NCBI GenBank assembly: GCA_963722295.1
Contig: CAVRLB010000010.1
Coordinates: forward strand, 62,001-126,000
Direction of reading: 5' to 3'
Source: Brooklawnia sp032229645
GTDB lineage: Bacteria > Actinomycetota > Actinomycetes > Propionibacteriales > Propionibacteriaceae
DNA: 64,000 nt
Below are positions 1 through 6,769 of this stretch, piece by piece (positions within the stretch are counted from its first letter, which is position 1; each line of letters starts with the position of its first letter). Made by a program: the position numbers and the translations under genes. The notes beneath the pieces were generated by a model, which had not been told where the DNA came from, did no database searches, and was given only the letters and a program-made list of their open reading frames with translations.

Positions 1-317
1 CCGTCAGGTAGCAGCGGGACTGCATCGCCTGGATGCCCGTCATCAGAATCATCGGGTGTGTCCGGTTCCGGCGGTATCGGCAGTTCTGGTGCGGTGCCGC
101 CACGGTCGGGGAACCAGTCGCGTATCATGGCCGAGATACCGATTGCCGGCTGACCTCGTATAAGAGAAGCCCCTACGAACGCAAGAACCATCGCGACAAT
201 GAGCGTGTTGGCGACAAATCGCCGCGATGGCGGGTTGAGCGCGACTCCGCTCGGAATCATCATCCTTCGGGTTTCCAGCCAGCCGGGAGCCAGCGTGCGA
301 GGAACCATGGTGCGCAT
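1..317 (-). CDS. Single-pass membrane protein, partial (C-terminus outside window)
   Basis: This open frame starts at an ATG (317-315) two bases after the stop of the aminotransferase gene, with GGAGG about 8 nt upstream, and runs open to the window edge (105 codons). The product has a basic N-terminus, one hydrophobic segment at about residues 37-56 (FVANTLIVAMVLAFVGASLI), then a Pro/Asp/Glu-rich stretch (PELPIPPEPDTPDD) that would be an extracytoplasmic stalk if the positive-inside rule holds. No family is recognised. The 2-nt spacing makes it the next gene of the leftward operon. Confidence 0.7.
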   Translation of the reverse strand, partial: MRTMVPRTLAPGWLETRRMMIPSGVALNPPSRRFVANTLIVAMVLAFVGASLIRGQPAIGISAMIRDWFPDRGGTAPELPIPPEPDTPDDSDDGHPGDAVPLLPD

Positions 318-319
318 GG

Positions 320-1336
320 CTATCCTCCATCCGTTGACAGTGGTTTGACGAGTTGGACTGAGGCAAGCAAAGACGTTGTAGCCGTTTCGCGGGTGGAGAT
401 GACGTGGGCACCGGGCACTCGGACCAGCAAGTCGCCGTAAAGATGCGGAGAATCGGTGGTCACCAGGACCCATGGCGTCGCCAGAGTGCGCCGGTCATCG
501 CACCCGAGGACGGTTAGTCCGGCGGCTCTGGCTACTGCCGTCGATCGGCTGGCCGATTCACGGCGTTGGCTGGCATTCCATGAGCGGAGCTTGGTCAGAG
601 CCAGTACTGCTGTGAGGGGGTGGACTCGTATCGAGAAGCCCTCGACCGGCCAGTCATCGATGCCTGACGCCGCCCGTCGGACGGCATGCGTCGATTCCGT
701 GACGATAGTCTTCCACACGGACTCATTGTGTGTCACGAGAACTGCCCCTTCGCCGCAGTCGAGCTCTTTGCCAGGCCCGAGCGACATGACGCCTACGGTC
801 CCCAGTCCGCCTACTGGCCTGCCGTCCATGAGTGCTCCAAACGCTCCGGTGAAATCCTCAATGACCGGCACCGGCCCTGAGGCGGCTTGGATCGCTGGAA
901 CGTCTGCGGGAACGCCGTGAGTGTGAGTCGCGATAACGGCTTTCGTTCGGTCGCTGATGCCGGCCGCGACCGCGAACGGGTCAATGGTCAGCGTGTCTGG
1001 AGACACATCGACTGCTACCGGCACAGCCCCCACGGAGGTGACCGCCGCTTGGTTGGCGGTCCAGTCCACGTTGGGGATAATGACCTCATCCCCACTGCGG
1101 ACTCCCACAGCCTGGAGCGCAGCTCTCATAGCATAGGTCCCCGAAGGGAGCAGGACCGCGAACTCTGTTCCGGTTTGACGGGCGAACTCGTCTTCAGCGG
1201 CCATGATCGCACCACCGCCTGTGACTGAGCTGGTTGGTCCCTCTATCCACTCTGGATAGTTCAGATATTCGGCGAAAAGCTCACCGAGGCCGCTTAGCCA
1301 GGTGTAATCGGCATGAACCATGGGGCTATTGGTCAT
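320..1336 (-). CDS. DegT/DnrJ/EryC1/StrS-family PLP aminotransferase
   Basis: The 338-aa protein has the fold-type I aminotransferase layout of the DegT family: an N-terminal PLP-binding part (LLPSGTYAMRAALQA), a central VIEDFTGAFGA segment with the Asp that contacts the pyridine nitrogen, and SLGPGKELDCGEGAVLVT, which carries the lysine expected to bind PLP before the GEG turn. Family members usually transaminate keto-sugars in sugar-nucleotide, antibiotic or surface-glycan pathways. No sugar-nucleotide dehydratase or glycosyltransferase is adjacent, so the substrate is unknown. Its ATG overlaps the stop of the AAA+ gene (ATGA), so it is co-translated with that operon. Finding it beside an AAA+ ATPase and a lipoprotein is unusual. 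Confidence 0.85.
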   Translation of the reverse strand: MTNSPMVHADYTWLSGLGELFAEYLNYPEWIEGPTSSVTGGGAIMAAEDEFARQTGTEFAVLLPSGTYAMRAALQAVGVRSGDEVIIPNVDWTANQAAVTSVGAVPVAVDVSPDTLTIDPFAVAAGISDRTKAVIATHTHGVPADVPAIQAASGPVPVIEDFTGAFGALMDGRPVGGLGTVGVMSLGPGKELDCGEGAVLVTHNESVWKTIVTESTHAVRRAASGIDDWPVEGFSIRVHPLTAVLALTKLRSWNASQRRESASRSTAVARAAGLTVLGCDDRRTLATPWVLVTTDSPHLYGDLLVRVPGAHVISTRETATTSLLASVQLVKPLSTDGG

Positions 1337-3027
1337 CTCGCACCCGCCCGCATGAGGTCTTCCAGACGCTTGTCGAGAGGGTCCAGCCGGACGGTTCCGT
1401 CGTCATTCACCAGGCCGTCCATGTAGTCCGGCCAGCGCATATCGCGCCCGAAGGCTGTCGCCGCCATCCATGGCAAATACGGCGTGAAGCTCGTGTACCG
1501 GATGGCGAGGAGCGCCTGCATGACTTCCGTGGAAGATAGACGGTACATCGACTCGACCAGAGCTTTCTGCACGTCGCTGCTCTCAATGACCGGCGAGCGG
1601 CGGCGGGCGGCGTGGACGGCGGCTCGGTCAACCAGGCGAACAAGGTGGCGGCCCGACATCGTTTCGACATTGGCCATGACCTTCTTGACCGATTCGGCAT
1701 CGAACTGGCGATTAGAGCGAGCCGCCTGAATGGCCATGATTTGAACCCGTTCGTCCCCGACGGGATGAATGATAGGGATGACGATGAATCTGTCGACGGC
1801 GGCTTCGTCCATCAAGTCGATGCGGTTCGTCGAGGCCAAGATGGACCCTCCCTTCTGCGTCCCCACATCGCCCAGGTAGTCGAACATCTTCGAGCGCAGG
1901 CGCGCGTCCGTGCCGCTCTCGTCACCTGCGGTCATCGACCGCCGACCCAGAGTCGAGTCACATTCGTCCCAGTGCTGACAAACTGGCTCATTGGCGTCCA
2001 CCGTCTCGAAGTACTGGTCGTACCGCTCCTCGCTGGCACCAACCCACCGCTCCCGGACATGGCCTTGTTCGACAGCAGGCTCCCCCCGTCGATGGGCTAC
2101 GTACTTGTGAGCGGTGCTCTTCCCACATCCGGGAGGACCGACCTCCAAGAACTGGGGACGCTTCACTCCCACGGATTCCATGTCCGCGAGCGCCGCCTTC
2201 AGCCCATACATTCCTGCGATGCGGTCTTCTCCGTAGCCGATAGTGTCGTGAACGATCACCGTGTCGCCGCCCTGGCGGCGGATGGCTTGATTCTTCCGGT
2301 GAATCAGCATCGCCTCAGTGATGGGGCTGGTGGCCGACAAGTCACGCAGCCGCAGCAGATCGTCCAGATAAAGACCATGGGAAGAGTAGACGGCACGCTC
2401 GGGTGTGAACGAGGGATCGAGCCGTAGCGTTCGCTCCGGGTCGGTCACCATCTCGTTGATGGCTACCCGGATTTCCTCCTCGTCCGGGATCGTCAAAGAC
2501 ACATTGACGACACCGGGGAACTCGCTGAGCCGCGAGTTGAGGTGTCCGGTCCGTACCAGAAGGATGATGAAGTGGCCATGACTGCGGAACAGGCCATCTG
2601 AGGTCAAGTGGGCGACTCGCTGGATGATGACGGCTTGGGCATCAGAGATGGTGCCATTGTCCTGCAAGAGAATGTCGGTCCAGTCGATCACCAATGTGGT
2701 CGGTTTCGCGGAGTTGCGCACCTCGTCGAGCAGGGCCGCGAGTTGCTCGTCGGTGTTCATCATCCGACGACCGGGCGGCTCACCCTTAGGCTCCGGGTTG
2801 CCGGGGGCCGAGACGTACTCGGCCCCCATCGCCTGCGAGAAGGTGATCGTTTGCATGTTCCGCTGATGCGCCCAAGCGGCCAGCGTCTTCGCGATCTTGG
2901 TCCGTCTGCCGTCTTCCAGTAGCAGAGCGTCGGAGACCCCGGCCCCGGTCAGGGACACGACTGCGCCCTGCTGGTGGGCGGCATCCAGGTTGTCGAACAG
3001 TTGCAGAGTTCTGCGCTTCGTGCTCAT
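1333..3027 (-). CDS. AAA+ ATPase with degenerate N-terminal half (Ycf46-like layout)
   Basis: The 564-aa protein has an intact C-terminal AAA+ module: Walker A GPPGCGKS (297-304), Walker B ending in HWDECD (Asp354-Glu355), sensor 1 in ILASTNRID (Asn401) and an arginine finger in AAVDRF (Arg413), then the helical lid to about residue 480. Residues 1-240 resemble a second P-loop fold with a Walker B-like strand (LVIDWTD) but no GKS/T. That degenerate-plus-active arrangement recalls Ycf46-type ATPases, which is family knowledge rather than a search result. It is probably a cytosolic remodelling ATPase. It overlaps both neighbours by ATGA and probably works with the 221-aa protein and the membrane and lipoprotein components upstream. 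Confidence 0.8.
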   Translation of the reverse strand: MSTKRRTLQLFDNLDAAHQQGAVVSLTGAGVSDALLLEDGRRTKIAKTLAAWAHQRNMQTITFSQAMGAEYVSAPGNPEPKGEPPGRRMMNTDEQLAALLDEVRNSAKPTTLVIDWTDILLQDNGTISDAQAVIIQRVAHLTSDGLFRSHGHFIILLVRTGHLNSRLSEFPGVVNVSLTIPDEEEIRVAINEMVTDPERTLRLDPSFTPERAVYSSHGLYLDDLLRLRDLSATSPITEAMLIHRKNQAIRRQGGDTVIVHDTIGYGEDRIAGMYGLKAALADMESVGVKRPQFLEVGPPGCGKSTAHKYVAHRRGEPAVEQGHVRERWVGASEERYDQYFETVDANEPVCQHWDECDSTLGRRSMTAGDESGTDARLRSKMFDYLGDVGTQKGGSILASTNRIDLMDEAAVDRFIVIPIIHPVGDERVQIMAIQAARSNRQFDAESVKKVMANVETMSGRHLVRLVDRAAVHAARRRSPVIESSDVQKALVESMYRLSSTEVMQALLAIRYTSFTPYLPWMAATAFGRDMRWPDYMDGLVNDDGTVRLDPLDKRLEDLMRAGAR

Positions 3028-3689
3028 CGGGTCACCGCCTTGCGAGCCTTGGTGACGTTGCCAGCGCGGCTGGCTTGGGCGGCCCCTTCCGCCAGGTTAC
3101 GGCGGTTACGCCCAGCAGCCGTGCGGATCAATTCACCGCCGGCGATGCTCTTGTGTTCCGTCACCTTCTCCACCACCAGGCGAATGCCGCGTTTGGCCAT
3201 CTGAGCTTCGAAGGCAGTGTCCGAGGTTGCACACGTTTCATCGTCGAGGCCTGCACGGTCGCGGGTCACCTGCGAGCCGTTGACTTCGACAAGAACAATC
3301 TCGTGGCCGCGCCGGGCTTCCACGATCCCCAAGCTGCCTTCCACGACGGTGCGGGTCATGAACCCCTCGGCAGCCAGTGAGTCTGTGACAGCCTGAGTGG
3401 TGATCATCGCCTCCGCGATGGCGATCGGCTTCATCAGATCATCGATGGCACCGAGACGGGCGTCAGGATCGATGATGGCGGCCTGGGTAGTAGCCGGGAG
3501 CACCTTGGCCCAGTCGGGCAAGGCCTCCACGCCGATGATGGAGGGGGCCCCGGCAAGCCCCTGGAGGCGGGCTGAGGTCATGCCGGCCATGATTGCGTCG
3601 TTGACGCGATACATGCGGGGCAGGGCATCCGCAACTTGCGTCATGGCAGATGCTGAGTAGATGCTGGTGGAGATGCTTGATCTGGACAC
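3024..3689 (-). CDS. Conserved-looking hypothetical protein, 221 aa
   Basis: The family is not recognised. The GTG start (3689) has AGGAG about 8 nt upstream. The first about 120 residues are Ala/Met-rich and helical, with no signal peptide or membrane segment. The middle (about 120-185) looks like a small alpha/beta domain (GIVEARRGHEIVLVEVNGSQ, GIRLVVEKVTEH), and the C-terminus is strongly basic (TAAGRNRRNLAEGAAQ, KARKAVTR), which could bind nucleic acid or membrane phosphate. Its stop overlaps the AAA+ start (ATGA), so the two are likely made in proportion; it may be a substrate or adaptor of the ATPase. Confidence 0.7.
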   Translation of the reverse strand: MSRSSISTSIYSASAMTQVADALPRMYRVNDAIMAGMTSARLQGLAGAPSIIGVEALPDWAKVLPATTQAAIIDPDARLGAIDDLMKPIAIAEAMITTQAVTDSLAAEGFMTRTVVEGSLGIVEARRGHEIVLVEVNGSQVTRDRAGLDDETCATSDTAFEAQMAKRGIRLVVEKVTEHKSIAGGELIRTAAGRNRRNLAEGAAQASRAGNVTKARKAVTR

Positions 3690-3707
3690 CTGAGTGCTCC
3701 TCTCGGT

Positions 3708-4850
3708 CTAGAGATTGTCGTCGAAAGTAGTTGTCGATGGGACTGGGCCGGCACCAGCGCCGACCAGGTCGTCGCCGCTGTCGTCAGGCCCGGCAACGGC
3801 AGGGTCGGCCCTAGTCAAGCCGGGCACATCTGCTCCATCAGTCGAACCAGGGTCGACCTGGCCCTGGACGAGTAGTAGCGGTCGGTCGTCCTGAAGCTGG
3901 CCCAGAACACCTGCCTCGATGGCCCCACGGATAATCGCACGCTGGATACGGCGGTCGTAGCGGTCCCGGGTGGCCTCTTTGCGCACGATGGACAGCCTGT
4001 GGCGGCGGCGGTTGGCACGCTGCATCAGCAGCCAGGCCCCCGCGAGAGAATCGGCCTCCAGCCACCCGAACACGGCCTCAGCTGCGCTCAGACCGCCGGC
4101 GAAGACGCGGTCCTGTTCGATCACGGCATCGCGTTGCGCCCGGAGGTCAGCAAGGTGCTCTTCCTCGGCGGCGGCTGCTGCTGCTGAGTCACCCTCGGCC
4201 TCGTACCACGCCAGATTCGAGATGCTGGTCTGAATGGACGTGGCGAACTGGGCTTCCCCTCGGCCACCGGCCACGAGGACGGCAACACCGATCAGGAACA
4301 CGACCGAGAAGGCCAAAGCGGCGAACCACCCAACGCGATGCACACCGGCCTGCATGCCGTCCGTGTGAATCCGGATGAACAGAGGGACGGCGAAGATGCT
4401 GACAGCCAAAGCGAGCCCAAGGACAACTGCCACCTGAGGGGCACGTCCTTGGGCGGCGAAGCTCGCGATATCACTGACGATCTGGGTGTAAAGCAGAATC
4501 GCCGTCAGTGGAATGAGGGCAACGAGCATGGCCCATTTCCAGGCGGGCCTTTGAGGCAGAGACTCTTCGTACCGCCGCAACCCGGCATCAGCCTCGTCCC
4601 GCTTGGTGGTAGCTACGATCAACCTTCCCGTGATCGCGGCGCGTCCTTCGGCGAAGTGCGCGGCGATGGCGCGGGCCATCTCACGAGGATTGGCCTGCCA
4701 CCTGGCGATTCGTTCCTGACGGATTTCGGCGCGACGAACACGGCTTCGGGCCACAAAAGCCACAAGGCCGAAGCCAACAACAACAGCGAGAGCGGCGAAA
4801 ACTGCGTAGCCCAGGACGCCCAGGGAGGCAATGGTCTCGAACATGGTCAT
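3708..4850 (-). CDS. Multi-pass membrane protein with cytoplasmic helical domain
   Basis: The 380-aa protein has four convincing hydrophobic segments: about 10-33 (VLGYAVFAALAVVVGFGLVA), 106-126, 140-160 and 174-196. A charged helical stretch lies between segments 1 and 2. After segment 4 comes an Ala/Glu-rich coiled region (about 205-245), then an Arg-rich block (RANRRRHRLSIVRK) and an acidic, Pro/Gly-rich tail ending in TFDDNL. No enzymatic motif is seen. The ATG overlaps the lipoprotein stop (ATGA), and the 221-aa gene starts 18 nt downstream. It probably anchors the lipoprotein and cytosolic AAA+ parts at the membrane. The family is not recognised. Confidence 0.75.
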   Translation of the reverse strand: MTMFETIASLGVLGYAVFAALAVVVGFGLVAFVARSRVRRAEIRQERIARWQANPREMARAIAAHFAEGRAAITGRLIVATTKRDEADAGLRRYEESLPQRPAWKWAMLVALIPLTAILLYTQIVSDIASFAAQGRAPQVAVVLGLALAVSIFAVPLFIRIHTDGMQAGVHRVGWFAALAFSVVFLIGVAVLVAGGRGEAQFATSIQTSISNLAWYEAEGDSAAAAAAEEEHLADLRAQRDAVIEQDRVFAGGLSAAEAVFGWLEADSLAGAWLLMQRANRRRHRLSIVRKEATRDRYDRRIQRAIIRGAIEAGVLGQLQDDRPLLLVQGQVDPGSTDGADVPGLTRADPAVAGPDDSGDDLVGAGAGPVPSTTTFDDNL

Positions 4851-5782
4851 CCTCCGTAGGCGAGCAGGTTGGCGATAATGTCGTGCGCCGCCTCGTGGCC
4901 AGTTATCTTCGGCATCTGAGAACCACCGGTGGTCACAAATTGAATGAAAGCGGCCTTACCGGCGTCGCACTCGGACACCGTGGCGGTGCAGGCCTGCACC
5001 GCGATCACATTGACGGCGCTCAGATCGGGCGGGGTCGCATTGCCTTGCGTGTCCAGGAGATCACTGAAGATGACGATTGTGCCCGCGCCGCCCATCCGGC
5101 TGGCAAGCCGATTGACAGAACCGTAAACGTCGGACGACTGGGAGTCGAGGGGGAAATTGGCGATATGCGCCGACGCGGCCTCGACCTTGGCAGCGGCAAT
5201 GTTGTAGGCGTCGATGTACGCTTGCCTCGCGGCTTTCCACGCCTGACCCTTGCCGTTGCGGCCAGGGACGTCGTCTTCCTGGCCAGGTTGCGGCTCGGGT
5301 TCGAGTCTCGGGATGGCCGGGATCGTCACCTGGACGGACGAACCCTCGCCGTTCCATTGCCCACTGATACTGGCTATGGGCATATACAAGAGGTCGAGGG
5401 CCGCAACACCGGGAGCCCCACGGCTCCAAGCACTGTCGTCAGCCGGCAAAGGCGGCAGGCGATTGGAGATGGCGTCGGCGATCATCGACTGGACCGACTG
5501 CGCCCAGGTCATATCGCCATCGCTCAGCGACAGTGACCCGGACGGATCGGGACCGACACTAATGTGATCAGGCTCCAGATACGACAGATACATGTCCGCC
5601 GCGTAGACCGGAGTCGTGTTGGTGCTGGTAGGGGCGTTCCCCTCCTCTAGCGCGGCGCCAACGGCACCGCACCCGGACACGGCCGCGGTGGTGAAAACCA
5701 CCACGAACGCGCTCAACGCAACCTTCAGGCCGCTAACCAGGCGGGTGCCCCCCGCCTTCGGGTCGGCGAGTGTACGGTTCAC
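4847..5782 (-). CDS. Lipoprotein with von Willebrand A-like C-terminal half
   Basis: The GTG start (5782) has AAAGGA upstream. The signal sequence ends in a lipobox (AAVSGCG), so the mature protein should be lipidated at that Cys (about residue 38) and face outwards. A charged insert (EPEPQPGQEDDVPGRNGKG) splits the mature part. The later half reads like the core of a von Willebrand A/Rossmann fold: a helix of repeated Ala, GTIVIFSDLLDT, then VNVIAVQACTA and a helix (CDAGKAAFIQFV). A full MIDAS (DxSxS...T...D) is not evident, so metal binding is doubtful. It heads the main part of the leftward operon after an 80-bp gap and overlaps the membrane-protein gene. Confidence 0.75.
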   Translation of the reverse strand: MNRTLADPKAGGTRLVSGLKVALSAFVVVFTTAAVSGCGAVGAALEEGNAPTSTNTTPVYAADMYLSYLEPDHISVGPDPSGSLSLSDGDMTWAQSVQSMIADAISNRLPPLPADDSAWSRGAPGVAALDLLYMPIASISGQWNGEGSSVQVTIPAIPRLEPEPQPGQEDDVPGRNGKGQAWKAARQAYIDAYNIAAAKVEAASAHIANFPLDSQSSDVYGSVNRLASRMGGAGTIVIFSDLLDTQGNATPPDLSAVNVIAVQACTATVSECDAGKAAFIQFVTTGGSQMPKITGHEAAHDIIANLLAYGG

Positions 5783-5862
5783 AGCAGATCCTTTCGGTTG
5801 ACTGATCTGGTCGTTAGTTGTTCAGATAGATTGGGTGGTGACCGCGCTAGGCAGCCAGCGGG

Positions 5863-6120
5863 TCAGCCGCCCCACTGGGCGAGATGAGTGATGTGCCAGC
5901 CCCCGCAGGACGCTTCCGGGCATTTGTAGGCCCGGACCTCGTTACGGCAGGTGGCCTGGCCATAGACCATGGCCTTGGACCGCGCGAACGCCGCCTTGCG
6001 CAGCGCTTCCTTGGCGTCCTTTCGCTCCCGGAAACGGACTTTCCCCGTGATAGGGCACTTGGGCCACACATGGTGGCGACGGCCCTTCGGGATGCGCTGC
6101 TTGTACTCGATGTCGGTCAC
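5863..6120 (-). CDS. Small zinc-ribbon-like protein, 85 aa
   Basis: The GTG start overlaps the stop of the 58-aa gene (GTGA). The protein has a CPITGK turn near residue 23, a long basic helix (FRERKDAKEALRKAAFARSKA), then a second pair of cysteines in YKCPEASCGGWHITH. This Cys pair next to a WH(I/L)T motif is a pattern known from small zinc-ribbon proteins of actinobacterial phages and mobile elements; the link is by eye. It is likely a nucleic-acid-binding or structural zinc protein. Third gene of the leftward operon. Confidence 0.7.
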   Translation of the reverse strand: MTDIEYKQRIPKGRRHHVWPKCPITGKVRFRERKDAKEALRKAAFARSKAMVYGQATCRNEVRAYKCPEASCGGWHITHLAQWGG

Positions 6121-6293
6121 TTCTTCGTTCCCTTCGTGTAGGAGCCCTCAGTCGAAGGTTCGGTGGTGCCGAACCATGCAGCGAGGAGATGGTCGAAGTC
6201 CCACCGGATGACGGCCCGCTCACTGGCGGCACCGGTCCAGGCCGGAACTCTCGTCCGCTTGACCGGCTGGCCGACGTTCGCGTTGGATTTCAT
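6117..6293 (-). CDS. Very small coupled gene, 58 aa
   Basis: This frame lies between two other small genes and overlaps each by 4 nt: its ATG (6293-6291) sits in the ATGA with the stop of the 66-aa gene, and its stop shares GTGA with the start of the 85-aa gene. The product begins MKSNANVGQPVKRTRVPAW, has an aromatic helical middle (RWDFDHLLAAWFG) and a basic tail (SYTKGTKK). The exact fit of both overlaps is the main evidence that it is translated. Family unknown. Confidence 0.65.
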   Translation of the reverse strand: MKSNANVGQPVKRTRVPAWTGAASERAVIRWDFDHLLAAWFGTTEPSTEGSYTKGTKK

Positions 6294-6490
6294 GTCGACA
6301 CCGCCAGGTCTTCTCGTTCGAAAACGACTACTTCGCTCAGACCAGCCAAGGTGCGGGAAGCGAAGGTCGCAGCCGCGACCGCAGAGGCGGCGACGACAGC
6401 ACCACCTCCAGTCGTCTCGCGCGTCGCAGGATCGACCAATATAAACTGGAACCAGCGAGTGTCACCATGGGTTGGGCTGTACATTGTCAT
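6290..6490 (-). CDS. Small leading gene of the leftward operon, 66 aa
   Basis: The ATG at 6490-6488 has a near-perfect ribosome site (GGAGGTG, 6 nt upstream), which decides this start against a much longer in-frame extension running up to 6976 into the rightward regulator gene. The product starts MTMYSPTHGDTRWFQF, has an Ala/Val-rich small-residue stretch (GGGAVVAASAVAAATFAS), then an acidic end. The middle is hydrophobic but short for a membrane helix. It is the first gene after the divergent control region, and its stop overlaps the next start by ATGA. Function unknown. Confidence 0.65.
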   Translation of the reverse strand: MTMYSPTHGDTRWFQFILVDPATRETTGGGAVVAASAVAAATFASRTLAGLSEVVVFEREDLAVST

Positions 6491-6636
6491 CGTGGTCACC
6501 TCCAAGCTGAAGTTGGTCTTCTTGTATGAACACCACAGTGGACTTCTTCGTTCACAGAGCACTGGCAGCGGATCGCGGTCGATGGTAGGCCAGCGGAAGC
6601 GGGTGACAGCAGACGACAGACATCTCCAATTAGGCT

Positions 6637-6653
6637 TGACGCAGCCTGCGTCA
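6637..6653. promoter_or_regulatory. Perfect inverted repeat in divergent control region
   Basis: TGACGCA-GCC-TGCGTCA is a perfect 7-bp inverted repeat with a 3-bp spacer, in the gap (6491-6769) between the two divergent operons. It has the size and symmetry of a dimeric operator. No regulator is assigned to it. Confidence 0.45.
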
Positions 6654-6686
6654 CCTTTCCCGCGCCATCGCGCTCTGTCAGCCTGT

Positions 6687-6703
6687 GTAAGGCGGAGTAA
6701 GGC
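6687..6703 (+). promoter_or_regulatory. Direct heptamer repeat, candidate SARP box
   Basis: GTAAGGC occurs twice with starts 10 bp apart (6687-6693 and 6697-6703), 67 bp before the end of the leader of a SARP-type regulator gene. SARP proteins are known to bind direct heptamer repeats about one helical turn apart near the -35 region, so this may be an autoregulatory site. The -10 element is not clear. Confidence 0.4.
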
Positions 6704-6769
6704 TCTCAACAGGTCGGGCTGGGACAGTGGAAGCATCCAGGGCCCAGCCCGCGAGAGGAGGAACAGAAG

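Noticed and set aside
1234..2427. Several plus-strand frames of 80-270 codons
   Set aside because: All are shadows antisense to the AAA+ and aminotransferase genes.
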